Positions 8,429 to 17,494 are shown, numbered from the stretch's first letter. The stretch: 64,000 bases of DNA from Azospirillum sp. TSA2s (GCF_004923315.1 NZ_CP039651.1:186001-250000); one strand, 5' to 3'. Notes: generated from the sequence alone by a model not told the origin. A program made the numbers and translations.

Positions 8429-8896
8429 CTAGTTCGAGCATCCGCGAGCGGGCGGCACTTGCGGGTAGGCGATCACGGTAAGGCGCTGTGCGTCCAATGC
8501 CACATGCAGGTAGCAGTCCGAGGATCGGTAGAACATTCCCGCAATCTCAATGGTGAGGCCAGCCCTGGCGGCGAGTTCGTCGAGACACGTCTTGGCCGTC
8601 TGCAGCGACGTCATCAGATAGGGCTCCGCCACAGAAGAGCCGATCCGAAGTAGATTGTGCGTGGTCTCTTTGGGCGCTATTGGCACCGCTCCCGCAAGGC
8701 CACCGCCAATGGGGGAGGCGCCGATCAGCAGACCGGTATCCTCGGCCGATATGATCTCCGCCCGAGACGGGTTTATCGGATAAGAGCCGACCGCAAGCAC
8801 GAGGCGGCGTCGTCGGATCAACTCCTCCAAATGTCCAACCGGCATCATGGCCACCCCGGCGGCGGCAGGCTCCTGGCCCGCATGATCGGCGATCAT
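8429..8896 (-). CDS. Hypothetical protein (155 aa)
   Basis: No family is recognised. The protein has mixed alpha/beta character with a Gly-rich stretch (GLLIGASPIGGGLAGA) and no signal peptide. Its start overlaps the stop of the gene at 8893-9168 by 4 nt (ATGA), so the two form an operon and are probably translated together. Confidence 0.5.
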   Translation of the reverse strand: MIADHAGQEPAAAGVAMMPVGHLEELIRRRRLVLAVGSYPINPSRAEIISAEDTGLLIGASPIGGGLAGAVPIAPKETTHNLLRIGSSVAEPYLMTSLQTAKTCLDELAARAGLTIEIAGMFYRSSDCYLHVALDAQRLTVIAYPQVPPARGCSN

Positions 8897-9168
8897 TGGG
8901 GCACCTCCTCAGCTTGCGCAATTTCGGCCCTCGCAGCGCGCTCAATGCACCGTTCCAGAACCAAGTCGGCGACCCTCGCTAGGACTTGGGCCTCCACAGG
9001 ACCGCGTCCGGTCAGGAGGGCGCGACGCACTTCATTTTTTGCCTCCGGGGTGACGGCGTCCGAGATCGCCATCGCCGCTACTGTGACGTCAGGAGCGGAG
9101 CGTTGGATCATTGCGACGTATTGTTCGAGAGCACTACCTGGAGGGCCATAGACGACGACGAAATGCAT
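8893..9168 (-). CDS. Hypothetical protein (91 aa)
   Basis: I chose the ATG at 9168 (MHFVVVYGPPGSALEQYV), which begins with a beta strand and a loop resembling the start of a P-loop (YGPPGSA) but without the Lys-Ser/Thr needed for nucleotide binding. A helical C-terminal half follows. It is the first gene of a two-gene minus-strand operon with the 155-aa protein. Function unknown. Confidence 0.45.
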   Translation of the reverse strand: MHFVVVYGPPGSALEQYVAMIQRSAPDVTVAAMAISDAVTPEAKNEVRRALLTGRGPVEAQVLARVADLVLERCIERAARAEIAQAEEVPQ

Positions 9169-9793
9169 GGCGGACGCTCGCGCTATTCCAGGGAGGATTC
9201 CCGACCGAAGTGGCAAGCTTGGCGACGTCAGTCGACACTTAGCCGTACCGTACGGACACAATGCTCACGTGATGTGTTGCATAACCGAGTATGCATCCTT
9301 AGAGTGCCCTTCCTTTGTGTCTCGCTATTATTGCGCGACTTTCCGCAAAAGGACAATCCTACCCTTGGTGTTATGGCGAGGTCCGCCCAGGCGCTGCTCT
9401 CTCGCCAGCGTTGTCTCCTACCGGAGGTGACGCTGGGCTGGAGCCTGATCCTGACCGCCAGAGGCAGGTTCTTGGCGCTCCAATTCTGGCGGCGCTCGGT
9501 CTGACGACTGCAGGCCAGGTGGCAATAGTTGCCGCAATCCTACCCAGGGGGACCTCCCCGCCCCCCGACGCCCTCGGAGACGAACGCGGGGGACCGGATG
9601 GTGTGCAAGCGAGCGAACGGGTGCTCGACGTGCGGGGCAGCTATCGCGAGCTGCGCGACATCGCCTGCCGCCTGACCGTTCGGCAGACGGGAGGCTATGC
9701 CCGGCGCACCGACCCGAGGCCCGCAAACTCGCCTCACGGCATGGGGGCTGCCCCGGCGTACCGGGACTGCGGACAGATTGAACCGCCCGGTGG
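9169..9793. other. Intergenic stretch with a duplicated lipoprotein-tail remnant
   Basis: On the minus strand 9418-9530 encodes PPGLQSSDRAPPELERQEP followed by ASGGQDQAPAQ. This is clearly related to the C-terminus of the small lipoprotein gene at 12005-12199 (PPGLRSSDQSPVEVQRQEP, then ASGGQGQAP). No matching signal peptide or lipobox lies upstream in the same frame, so this looks like a remnant. The rest of the interval shows no convincing gene. Confidence 0.55.
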
Positions 9794-11017
9794 TTAATCT
9801 TCCACAGGCTCGTCAAGATCGAAGAACCGGCGTGCGAACTGGTCAAATTGGGGAACGGTGAAGTCGATGAGGCCATGCTGCGGGGCGTACACGAACCCCT
9901 TGCGGATCAGGGTCGCACGCGCCGGGCCGATCTGATCCACTTTCTTGTGCATGTGGGCGGCCACATCGGCAATGCGGTAGGGGCCGCTGCCGATCTCCGC
10001 CATGGCGGCGAGGAATCTCTTCTCGCCGGTCGTCGCCCGGTCGATGCGGACCTTGAAGAAGCTCGCATCGAGGGCCTTCGTAGCCTCAAAGCGTGCGATC
10101 TCGGCGTCAACCTTGGTGATCGGGCTGGCGAGGGCCTGCTCCCAAGCGTGTTTACCGAACTCCTGAATGAAGTACGGATAGCCTTCTGTGATGTCTAGAA
10201 TGTGCTCCACGGCGTCCGGGGCAAAGTGGACGTCCCGCTCCCGGGCCGGGCCGACCAGGGCCTCGGCTGCGGCGGCGCGGCGCAGGTTCTCGACAGGTCG
10301 AAAGTCGAAGAGCCGCTCTGCGTACGATCGCGCGTCGCCGGAAAGGGCGGCGATCTGCGGCAGCCCGGCGCAGATGAAGACGATGGGCAGAGCCTTCTGC
10401 GAGATCCGGTGGCTGGCGGCGATCAGCCCAGCGAGGCCGGCATCGTCGAGGTACTGCACCTCATCGATCAGCAGTCCGACGGGCGTTCCGGATGACCGCG
10501 CCGCCTCGCCAAGCGCCACGAACAGGTCGGTGAGGTCGGACTTTAGGTCCCCGGAGTCGGCTTGTCCGAGCGCGGCATCGACGTCGAACCTGAACTCCGG
10601 CCCGTCGGGGATTCCAACGGTGAAAGCCTTCAGCACCCGGAGGGCGGAAATCCCGAAGTCCTTGGCCCGCTCAAACATATTGGCCCGGAGAAGCAGCTTC
10701 CGGACGGCTTTGGCAATCTCACCGCGAAAGTCGATCCCCTCCGCCAATTCCATGTGCTCGATGCGGTAGCCTTCCTCCTCAGCTATGCGCTCGGCCTCGT
10801 TCAGCAGGACGGTCTTCCCGACGCCGCGGAGGCCGTAGAACATTATCGAACGCTGCGGTGCGCCTCCCTTCACCATCTTATACAGCTTGGTGACCGCATC
10901 GATTTCGGCCTGACGGCCCGAAAGGATCAGCGGGCGCGTGCCGGCCCCTGGGCGATACGGGTTGCAGTAGGGATCCAATGCACGACTCCAGCAATCCGTC
11001 CTGGTAAGAGGCGTCAC
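9794..11017 (-). CDS. AAA+ ATPase with C-terminal winged-helix-like region (407 aa)
   Basis: Walker A (YGLRGVGKT) is near residues 58-66 and Walker B (LLIDEVQYLDD) near 182-192. A sensor-like ICAGLPQI lies about 25 residues later. The layout matches the single-protein AAA/STAND-like ATPases related to Orc/Cdc6 and the bacterial ATPase family with a DNA-binding-type end. The last 90 residues (ADVAAHMHKKVDQIGPARATL) resemble a winged helix. The DNA-binding role is inference. It is divergent from nothing recognisable and has no obvious partner apart from the 202-aa gene upstream on the same strand. Confidence 0.8.
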   Translation of the reverse strand: MTPLTRTDCWSRALDPYCNPYRPGAGTRPLILSGRQAEIDAVTKLYKMVKGGAPQRSIMFYGLRGVGKTVLLNEAERIAEEEGYRIEHMELAEGIDFRGEIAKAVRKLLLRANMFERAKDFGISALRVLKAFTVGIPDGPEFRFDVDAALGQADSGDLKSDLTDLFVALGEAARSSGTPVGLLIDEVQYLDDAGLAGLIAASHRISQKALPIVFICAGLPQIAALSGDARSYAERLFDFRPVENLRRAAAAEALVGPARERDVHFAPDAVEHILDITEGYPYFIQEFGKHAWEQALASPITKVDAEIARFEATKALDASFFKVRIDRATTGEKRFLAAMAEIGSGPYRIADVAAHMHKKVDQIGPARATLIRKGFVYAPQHGLIDFTVPQFDQFARRFFDLDEPVED

Positions 11018-11098
11018 TTATAGCGGAGGCGTCCTGAGTGTTCACGCGATTCTCCCGCACGGCTGTCACGTCACCCGGCGGATGGAAGTCTCCGGCGT

Positions 11099-11707
11099 TT
11101 ACGGCCCAGCTGCGTCCGCCGGCAGTTCTTGCGGGCACCCAAACGACGTTAGGTCGATGGCCGCCTCCAGGAAGGCGAACACGTTTAGTCCCACTGACCA
11201 TCCCCGTTGCCGGTCGCGGCTGGTGAGCTCGACGGTGCCGTTCATCGCCCACACACCCTCGTCTCGAGGGGCGCTCCCGTTGTCGTAGACCGGACGGAAA
11301 TCGGTGGCGTGAATGATCTTGTTGCAGCTATCGCGAATCCCCAGTTCCCCGCTGCCTTCGTAGAACTGTCCGAACGGGCCCTGCTCGTCGTCGATCCTCC
11401 TCCTGTGATCAAGGTAACCGGGCGATTCCCTGAACTGGTCGTCGAACGTTCGGACGAGAACTGCAAGCTTCAGCAGGCTTCGGGAAAGCTCGGCCTCGGC
11501 GGTTCTGTGATGCAACGCGGCAAGGTTTGGGAACTCCCAAGCGGGTTCCACGTCGTCCTCGACCCAGAGCGCCGGCATGGCGACGCTGGCCAGCACGACG
11601 TGCAGGCACTCGAGGCAGAGGCTCCGAATTTCGTCGCGGTCAACGACGTGCGGCTTGTCAAACTCGTGCCAGTACGGGTTCTCGGTGGGATGCCTCGGCT
11701 CGGTCAT
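11099..11707 (-). CDS. Hypothetical protein (202 aa)
   Basis: No family is recognised. The sequence is rich in charged and aromatic residues, with a mid-section reading DSCNKIIHATDFRPVYDNG and a helical section around LSRSLLKLAVLVRTFDDQF. There is no signal peptide or membrane segment. It lies 81 nt upstream of the AAA+ ATPase on the same strand, so joint transcription is possible. Confidence 0.55.
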   Translation of the reverse strand: MTEPRHPTENPYWHEFDKPHVVDRDEIRSLCLECLHVVLASVAMPALWVEDDVEPAWEFPNLAALHHRTAEAELSRSLLKLAVLVRTFDDQFRESPGYLDHRRRIDDEQGPFGQFYEGSGELGIRDSCNKIIHATDFRPVYDNGSAPRDEGVWAMNGTVELTSRDRQRGWSVGLNVFAFLEAAIDLTSFGCPQELPADAAGP

Positions 11708-12004
11708 CGTTCATCTCTGTCTGCGGGTAAACGCCGGCACTATGCGGCCAGGGCACATCCGCTTGCAAAGCGTCCGGCGGAGTCTTCTCCTTCACGGAAC
11801 TCCGACACGGAAGTGTTCAGATTGTCCAGTACCTCGGTGCAAAATGTGAATAAGGGAGCGTGCCGGCTGCAGCCGCTGGGGTGGGTGAGCCAGACAATGA
11901 CGTATTTCTCAGCACCATCAGCGTCTGTCAGATTTCGATCAAGCCCACCCTGAGTCGGCTTCCGTTCCCGCTCGAGCGGTTAAACGCCCGGTTAAGGGAG
12001 ACTC

Positions 12005-12199
12005 CTACCGGGTGGATTGCTGGAGCGGGGCCTGCCCCTGACCGCCAGAGGCAGGCTCTTGACGCTGCACTTCTACCGGCGACTGGTCTGACGACCGCAA
12101 GCCAGGAGGCGGGGAGGGCGTCATCAGGACCACGAGCGGCGTGCATCCGGCAAGCGTCAGTAGCGCGAAGGCGGCGAAGGCAAGGCTCTTGAGCTTCAT
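12005..12199 (-). CDS. Small proline-rich lipoprotein (64 aa)
   Basis: From the ATG at 12199 the protein has a short basic start (MKLKS), a hydrophobic segment and the lipobox LAGC at residues 17-20, so it should be lipidated on Cys20 and anchored in the envelope. The mature part is short, with TPSPPPGL and many Gln residues. Its size and proline motif recall phage Rz1-type outer-membrane spanins, but no holin, endolysin or overlapping Rz gene is present, so that remains a guess. Its C-terminus is partly duplicated at 9418-9530. Confidence 0.5.
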   Translation of the reverse strand: MKLKSLAFAAFALLTLAGCTPLVVLMTPSPPPGLRSSDQSPVEVQRQEPASGGQGQAPLQQSTR

Positions 12200-12348
12200 T
12201 GTCTGAGTGCGATTTTGAAAGAACAAGGGCGGACATTCTACCGTATTACTCAGACAACGGTCAATAAAAATTCGGTTGATTGCGCTCGCATCTTGCGACA
12301 AAGCCCGAAACAGGCTTAAATACATGAAGCCGTTATGGAGCTTCCACC

Positions 12349-13608
12349 ATGCTCTCCTTGGTCAAACGAATGGCCGCCGCGATGATCCCGCAGAACATCT
12401 ATGACGAAACCTCGCCTAGCAGCGAACAGTTCGCCGCAATCCGTGCGATTGAGGACTGGTACAGCGACAAGCGTGCGCCGCAGGTTTACTTCCTCGGCGG
12501 CGGCGCCGGCACCGGCAAGTCGTACACGGCCAATAAGGTGATCGAACGCCTCAAAGAGCGGAACAAGGTCAAGAAGGTGGCGTCCGGGGCCTATACGGGG
12601 AAGGCTGCGCACATCCTGCGCAAGAAGGGGGTCAAGGACGCGACGACCATCCACCAGATGATCTACGAGCCCCGCGAGGACGAAGAGACGGGGGAAATCT
12701 ATTTCGTATCCCGTATCGACGGGCCGGCCGCAGAGGCGGACCTGATCGTGCTGGACGAATGCTCAATGATCGACGAGAGGCTGGCCAACGACATCCTGAT
12801 GTTCGGCAAGAAGGTGTTGGTCCTCGGCGACCCGTACCAGCTTCCGCCCATAAGCGGTGCCGGCGCATTTACGAAGAGCGCCCCCGACTTCCTCCTGCGC
12901 GAGATCCACCGGCAGGCCAAGGAAAGCCCGATCATCCGGCTGGCGACCATGATCCGCAATGGCGAGCTGCCGCGCCGTTTCGGGTCCGCCGGTTCGGCCC
13001 ACGTTCTCCCGCTCACCCCCCAGACCCAGCGCCTCGTCGCCCGCCGTACGACGCAGACGCTGTGCGGGGTTCACAAAGTCCGCTTTGCCTACACGAGCCG
13101 CCTGCGTGCGCTGCACGGGTTCTCCGGCCCGATGCCAATGCGGGGGGAGCCCGTCATGTGCTGCAAGAACAACCGCGACGCAGCGCTCTTCAACGGCATG
13201 ATGGGCATCATGACGGCCGACGCCGAGCAGGGCTTTGAGAAAGGGGAGGGCGTCTTCAACCTGTCGGTCCTGATCGAGGATGAGGCGAAAAGACGCAAAG
13301 ACCTACCCACGTCGCCATGGATGTTCCAACAGCACTTTAATCACAGCATCACCCGCCCTAAGATTAGAAAAGGTATTGAAGAATTCGACTTTGGCTATGT
13401 CCTGACTGTCCACAAAGCACAGGGCAGTGAATGGGACAGCGTGACGGTCATTGACGACTCGCGAGTCTTTCGCGATGACCGCTGGCGTTGGCTTTATACC
13501 GCGGTCACTCGCGCCAGCGATGAACTGGTGCTCCTCCTGAGAGAAGACCTTGGCGGCCGGTGGAATATGCCGGTGTTCGATGACTGCGAATTGCAGCTCG
13601 CTGCCTGA
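12349..13608 (+). CDS. Dda-like SF1B DNA helicase (419 aa)
   Basis: This resembles the phage T4 Dda/RecD branch of SF1B helicases, which unwind DNA 5' to 3'. Walker A GGAGTGKS is near residues 51-58, SGAYTGKAAHIL forms motif Ia, VLDECSMID (Walker B) is near 133-141, GDPYQLPPISG is motif III, and VHKAQGSEWDSV plus LYTAVTRASDEL make motifs V-VI near 352-395. Length fits Dda (about 440 aa). It is the second SF1B helicase in the window and probably serves replication or recombination of the mobile element. Confidence 0.9.
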   Translation: MLSLVKRMAAAMIPQNIYDETSPSSEQFAAIRAIEDWYSDKRAPQVYFLGGGAGTGKSYTANKVIERLKERNKVKKVASGAYTGKAAHILRKKGVKDATTIHQMIYEPREDEETGEIYFVSRIDGPAAEADLIVLDECSMIDERLANDILMFGKKVLVLGDPYQLPPISGAGAFTKSAPDFLLREIHRQAKESPIIRLATMIRNGELPRRFGSAGSAHVLPLTPQTQRLVARRTTQTLCGVHKVRFAYTSRLRALHGFSGPMPMRGEPVMCCKNNRDAALFNGMMGIMTADAEQGFEKGEGVFNLSVLIEDEAKRRKDLPTSPWMFQQHFNHSITRPKIRKGIEEFDFGYVLTVHKAQGSEWDSVTVIDDSRVFRDDRWRWLYTAVTRASDELVLLLREDLGGRWNMPVFDDCELQLAA

Positions 13609-13720
13609 TCTGCACGAACTCGCGTCGCTCCTCGTCCTACCGGCACAACAAAAACGCCAAGGCTTGCACCAGCTTCGGCCCGCAGGAAACATCGTACAGG
13701 GCGCATTATATTGTTGCAGC

Positions 13721-13740
13721 CATGCGCTTTGTACGATACT
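13721..13740 (+). promoter_or_regulatory. Shared promoter/operator element, copy B
   Basis: The core TGCGCTTTGTACGATA (13723-13738) is 36 nt before the ATG at 13775. The second box GTTCCCCAAAC follows at 13749-13759, 11 nt after the core, exactly as in copy C. A TTG triplet sits 12 nt or so upstream of TACGAT, too close for a standard -35. Confidence 0.75.
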
Positions 13741-13774
13741 TTTGCTGTGTTCCCCAAACACGTCCGAGGCTCCG

Positions 13775-14143
13775 ATGCCCACTATTCATCCGCCGCCCGG
13801 CTCTCAATCCGACCTTTTCGGCCCGCAAAAGCTCCCGCTTTGGCAAACCACGAACATTCGCTGGATCATTGAGGAAGGCGAACACAAAGGGCGGCGCTGC
13901 ATTCTGAAAAGCAGCTTCGACACCAAAGACGGTATGAGGTTTGGTCGCGTGGTTTTGGAAGACACGCGCGAGGAGATCGTCCTGCCGGTGGCGGACTTCC
14001 GCCTCGTGATGGAAACCGTTGTGCCGCCGGGCCTGGAACCTTTCAGTGTCCGCCGCCGCCCGATCCCGAGCCTGCCCGTAGCTACCTCCCTGACCTCAAT
14101 GAGGGTTCGGCCGGTCGAGGCTCCCCCCGTCCGAGCCGCGTAA
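13775..14143 (+). CDS. Hypothetical protein (122 aa), first gene of an orphan cluster
   Basis: The start at 13775 (MPTIHPPPGSQSDLFG) is set by promoter copy B. The longer upstream frame would run through that promoter. A beta-rich middle (IRWIIEEGEHKGRRCILKSS, then FGRVVLEDTREEIVLPVADF) suggests a small barrel, followed by a Pro/Arg-rich tail. No family is recognised. It leads a same-strand series of unfamiliar genes extending to 18295. Confidence 0.6.
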   Translation: MPTIHPPPGSQSDLFGPQKLPLWQTTNIRWIIEEGEHKGRRCILKSSFDTKDGMRFGRVVLEDTREEIVLPVADFRLVMETVVPPGLEPFSVRRRPIPSLPVATSLTSMRVRPVEAPPVRAA

Positions 14144-14252
14144 ATGCCGGTCGGCGGTTACCCCTTCTCGGTTCCCCGACATCAGCCGCCGACCGCATCC
14201 CACCGCTCCCCACACCGCCCAACAGCCCCTCATCCCTGGAAAGAACCGCACC

Positions 14253-14993
14253 ATGCCACACAGCAAGGGCGACCGTGTTTGCCTGACCCACCCGAAGACC
14301 AAGCAGACGGTCAACGCCGTCGTGTTCAAGATCGCGGCCAAGGTTTCCGTCGTCACCGACGATCTGGAGATTTTCACCGGTGGTCCCGCCGTCTTCACCC
14401 CGTCCAAGGTGCCCATCCCGTCCAAGCTGCACGATTTCCTGGCGAACCTGACGCTCGAGAAGGGAGCCCGCGTCGAATACGAACATGAGGGGGCGATGGT
14501 GTACGGCGTCGTCAGCAAGGGCGGAGAGAATGTCGTCGTCGTCCTGGATGGGGGGCGTCAGGAGAGCCGTGGCCCGGCCTACCTCTACCATCGGTCCAAC
14601 CACCCCCTGCCGGTTGATCCGCCGTCGGACATGGACAGATGGGCCGTTACGAACTACCGCGAGGTCAAGGCTCTGAGCGAGGAGACCCCGTGCTTTACGG
14701 CGACGATCACCTATGACGGTAAGCCGGTTCTACTCGCCGACAATCGCGGTCAGGGAGGTCCCAACGGCTATGCCACCCACCCGAAGGCTCCCAAGGGCAC
14801 CAAGTGGGAAACGAAGCTGCTCGACGACGCAAAGGCCTGGGCCGAGCAGTTCGGCTGCGCGCACCCGGTTCCCGGCGAGACGGATGACTGGCTGGACTGG
14901 CATGTGACGGAACGGCCCTTCGGTGTCACCGCGGCCGCGCACTTCGCGAACTGGAACGCCATGACGGCCAGACTGCGCAAAGCGGAGGACTGA
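14253..14993 (+). CDS. Hypothetical protein with two KOW/Tudor-like segments (246 aa)
   Basis: Two short beta-barrel-like stretches, KGDRVCLTHPKTKQTVNAVV (about residues 5-24) and KGARVEYEHEGAMVYGVVS (about 70-88), look like KOW/SH3-like modules. The C-terminal half has a Trp-rich helical segment (ETDDWLDWHV). The domain suggestion is mine and weak. The stop overlaps the next start by 1 nt (TGATG), so it is translationally coupled to the 138-aa protein. Confidence 0.6.
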   Translation: MPHSKGDRVCLTHPKTKQTVNAVVFKIAAKVSVVTDDLEIFTGGPAVFTPSKVPIPSKLHDFLANLTLEKGARVEYEHEGAMVYGVVSKGGENVVVVLDGGRQESRGPAYLYHRSNHPLPVDPPSDMDRWAVTNYREVKALSEETPCFTATITYDGKPVLLADNRGQGGPNGYATHPKAPKGTKWETKLLDDAKAWAEQFGCAHPVPGETDDWLDWHVTERPFGVTAAAHFANWNAMTARLRKAED

Positions 14994-15409
14994 TGGCGAT
15001 GCAGAGCCCCTCATCTCCTGTCTGGTGCCTTCCAGGCGACGACATGCCGATGGTCGAGCCGACGGCTACGCGGGCCGCACTGGCGTCATGGATCGCGGCA
15101 CCCGACGCCCTTGTTGAAGGCCGCTGGCTCGTAGCCGTCGTCGTCACCCGACGCCGGGTGTACGACGGGGCGCTTGGCCGGCGCGTGACGCGGGACTGGC
15201 GGATCGGCCACTTCCTTATCTGGCGCGATGGCCAAGCCGCTCCGACGCTGGATCGGCAGATTTACCGAGAGGTTCTGCAGGAGGCTCGTGCTTACGGTGT
15301 CGACCAGAGCGTGGTGCATGGGCGACTCTGCACCATCGGCGGAACGCGCATGAGCTTCGAGCAATTCGGTGTGCGGTCACGGACCCAGCGCGAGGGGCTG
15401 GCCGAATGA
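14993..15409 (+). CDS. Hypothetical protein (138 aa)
   Basis: No family is recognised. A beta-rich core reads RWLVAVVVTRRRVYDGALG then IGHFLIWRDG, followed by a helix (QIYREVLQEARAYGV). It overlaps both neighbours (TGATG upstream, ATGA downstream), so it belongs to a tight operon with the 246-aa and 194-aa proteins. Confidence 0.6.
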   Translation: MAMQSPSSPVWCLPGDDMPMVEPTATRAALASWIAAPDALVEGRWLVAVVVTRRRVYDGALGRRVTRDWRIGHFLIWRDGQAAPTLDRQIYREVLQEARAYGVDQSVVHGRLCTIGGTRMSFEQFGVRSRTQREGLAE

Positions 15410-15990
15410 CCGAATCCCGTTTTGCCCGTCACCAGCCGCCTGAGGCCGTGGATTATTGCTTCGACGGCCGCTGCAAGACTGGCGCTTGCCTCGGGTTCTG
15501 CACGAAGGACCGTAAAGCCCGTTACGCGGAAGCGGCCAACTGGTTTCGGGAGGGTGGCTGCGTCATCTGCACCCACGATAGCCGGGTTATGGGAGACCAC
15601 ATGACCGGTCGCGCTGGGACAATCCGGCGGGTCTGCGGGTCACCCTTCGATGACCACTGCTATGTCGTGTTCCCTCCCATCGGGCGTGAGCGCAAACCGC
15701 GCGAGCGCATGATGGAATTGCGCCAGCTGGAGCCGTTCGATCCCGATGCTCCGTGGCGTCCGGTGCTGGACGCTGAGCAGCTCCGCACCCTGGCCGCGAT
15801 CCAGGCGGCCCCCTCAGCACCGCTTGTCTGGGGCCGGGAGCGGAACAGCCGCTGGCGTCTGGCCCGGACCCTCGCTGCATTGGGCGTCGTCCGGCACTCG
15901 CCGGGCAAGAGAGCGTGGCTTGAACCGTGGGCACTCACAGAAAGAGGGCAGGGAGCACTTGCGCTGCTCGCCCAACCGCCGACGAGCTAG
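15406..15990 (+). CDS. Cys-rich hypothetical protein with a helical C-terminus (194 aa)
   Basis: The first 60 residues hold several cysteines (YCFDGRCKTGACLGFCTKD, then GGCVICTH), a likely metal-binding cluster. The middle resembles a small beta-barrel (GRAGTIRRVCGSPFDDHCYVV), and the last 80 residues resemble a winged-helix (RLARTLAALGVVRHSPGKRAW). These are visual impressions, not a family match. It overlaps the previous gene by 4 nt. Confidence 0.6.
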   Translation: MTESRFARHQPPEAVDYCFDGRCKTGACLGFCTKDRKARYAEAANWFREGGCVICTHDSRVMGDHMTGRAGTIRRVCGSPFDDHCYVVFPPIGRERKPRERMMELRQLEPFDPDAPWRPVLDAEQLRTLAAIQAAPSAPLVWGRERNSRWRLARTLAALGVVRHSPGKRAWLEPWALTERGQGALALLAQPPTS

Positions 15991-16025
15991 AACCCGGTAA
16001 TCGCGGGCGAAAAGCGAAATCGCAT

Positions 16026-16051
16026 CGGCCACGTCTTCCAAGGCGTGGCCG
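16026..16051 (+). terminator. Hairpin after the 13775-15990 operon
   Basis: Arms CGGCCACG (16026-16033) and CGTGGCCG (16044-16051) pair perfectly across a 10-nt loop and are followed by a T-rich run (GTGTTTGTTGTT). This is a plausible intrinsic terminator between the operon and the next promoter copy. Confidence 0.55.
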
Positions 16052-16183
16052 CTGGTGTTTGTTGTTCGCTGTCCCACATGGACAATTGGAAATACAGATT
16101 TCACTCTGCGTAAGAGCCAGACTTCGTAGAGGTGCAGAATAGCGGCAAATAAAACCGGAGCGCGCCGCATTTTTTGATTGCCT

Positions 16184-16203
16184 TATGCGCTGTGTACGAT
16201 ACA
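16184..16203 (+). promoter_or_regulatory. Shared promoter/operator element, copy C
   Basis: The core TGCGCTGTGTACGATA (16186-16201) is identical to copy A and lies 39 nt before the ATG at 16241. The box GTTCCCCAACA begins at 16212, 11 nt after the core as in copy B. The upstream GCATTTTTTGATTG resembles the sequence at the same place in copy A. Confidence 0.75.
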
Positions 16204-16240
16204 TTTGCCTCGTTCCCCAACATGCAAGGCGACCGCAGCT

Positions 16241-17236
16241 ATGCCTGCACCCGAAACTTTGGCACCCGCCATGACCGCTCCAATTGCGGCCACCTCCATC
16301 GACAAGCGCCTGTTCGCGACGTTCCGACCGCAGGCCTGGGTCAATGATCAAGCCGTGGACATCGACGGCGCGACCCTGATCGACGTGACCGACAAGGTGC
16401 TGGAACTGAACGCCGATGAAATTCGGGCTCTGCCCGACAGCCCGGATAACGACTTCCTGGCCGAAGGCACCGCCGAACTGGACGCCCACGGTGGCCCTTA
16501 TGAGGTCGATGTGGACGCGGGTGACCTGTGCGCCTTTTTTGGTGTCGCCGACATCGACGATCTGACCGACGAACACGTTGCCGGAGCGAAGCCCCTCCGC
16601 ACCGTCACGATCTCGGTGGAGTACGGCATGACCATGCAGGCCTATGGCCGTACGGCCATGCCGCTCGTCGTGCCGGCGGACACTGCCGATGAAGATCTGG
16701 TTGCGCTGGCGCGCAAGGCTGCTGCGGAGGCCTTCAAGAACGGCAAGCTGATCGACAGCTGGAAGGTGGACGCCAGCAGCGCCGATGGTTATCGCGTCGT
16801 GTCCATGTCCGACGCCGATGAACGGGACATCGACCCCGATGGCTTCTCGCTGCAGGACAATGGCATGCGCTACCTCACCGCGGCCGAGCGCGCCGTGTTC
16901 GACAGCGCCGCCGGCCGCGCTCTGCTGGTTCACCTGCCGGATATGCTGGCTCTGCTCAATGACGCGCTGCCGACCATCGCCGCCATGGCTGGTTACAAGA
17001 CGCCAACCCCCCAGGTCGACGATTTCATCGGGCTGGAGCGAGACATCACGAAACTCCTTGCGGTGGTGAGCGGCGACAAGGATGCCAGCACCAACAATGA
17101 CGATGAAGACGTCTGCCGCACCTGCCACGGCCCCGGCGCGACCGGCGATGATGCCTTCGATGGCGAATGCCCATCCTGCGCCGACAAGTCCGACGAAGCT
17201 CTCCACGCCGAGCTTGGTGCGGCAGGCCCGGTATGA
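16241..17236 (+). CDS. Acidic hypothetical protein with C-terminal zinc ribbon-like motif (331 aa)
   Basis: The start at 16241 (MPAPETLAPAMTAPIAA) is dictated by promoter copy C. The protein is strongly acidic (many Asp/Glu), with a mid-region beta-strand and helix pair (TVTISVEYGMTMQAYGRTAM). Near the end CRTCHGPGATG and CPSC form a four-cysteine zinc-ribbon-like motif resembling DnaJ-type CxxCxGxG. No family is recognised overall. It overlaps the DUF4314-like gene by 4 nt (ATGA). Confidence 0.65.
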   Translation: MPAPETLAPAMTAPIAATSIDKRLFATFRPQAWVNDQAVDIDGATLIDVTDKVLELNADEIRALPDSPDNDFLAEGTAELDAHGGPYEVDVDAGDLCAFFGVADIDDLTDEHVAGAKPLRTVTISVEYGMTMQAYGRTAMPLVVPADTADEDLVALARKAAAEAFKNGKLIDSWKVDASSADGYRVVSMSDADERDIDPDGFSLQDNGMRYLTAAERAVFDSAAGRALLVHLPDMLALLNDALPTIAAMAGYKTPTPQVDDFIGLERDITKLLAVVSGDKDASTNNDDEDVCRTCHGPGATGDDAFDGECPSCADKSDEALHAELGAAGPV

Positions 17237-17463
17237 GCGTCTCCGTCACTCAAGGTGTTCTGCCCAACGCCGAAGACCGCATCCGCCTGCTGAAGATGGG
17301 ACCCGATCCCTGTCCAATTGAGCCGGGGGCCACCGGCACGGTCAAAGCCGTGAACATGTTCAAGTTCGGACCACCGGGGCATGGGCAAATCCGTGTCGAC
17401 TGGGACAATGGCAGGTCCTTGATGCTCGCCCTGCCGGAAGACGAGTTCGAGATCATCGCCTAA
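17233..17463 (+). CDS. DUF4314-like small protein (76 aa)
   Basis: The pattern RIRLLKMGPDPCPIEPGATG, then GTVKAV, and finally IRVDWDNGRSLMLALPEDEF matches my recollection of DUF4314: a compact beta-barrel with PG-x-x-GTV and WDNG motifs. Its function is unknown, but it is common in phages and mobile elements. The start overlaps the previous stop by 4 nt. Confidence 0.7.
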   Translation: MSVSVTQGVLPNAEDRIRLLKMGPDPCPIEPGATGTVKAVNMFKFGPPGHGQIRVDWDNGRSLMLALPEDEFEIIA

Positions 17464-17470
17464 CCGCTGC

Positions 17471-17494
17471 GGGCGCGTTCCCTGGAGCGCGCCC
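17471..17494 (+). terminator. Hairpin after the DUF4314-like gene
   Basis: Perfect 7-bp arms GGGCGCG (17471-17477) and CGCGCCC (17488-17494) lie just after the stop codon. There is no T-tract, so termination strength is uncertain; it could also be a transcript-end stabiliser. Confidence 0.4.

Noticed and set aside
12005..12199. Phage lysis cassette (Rz/Rz1)
   Set aside because: Only a short proline-containing lipoprotein is present. No holin, endolysin or overlapping Rz frame was found.
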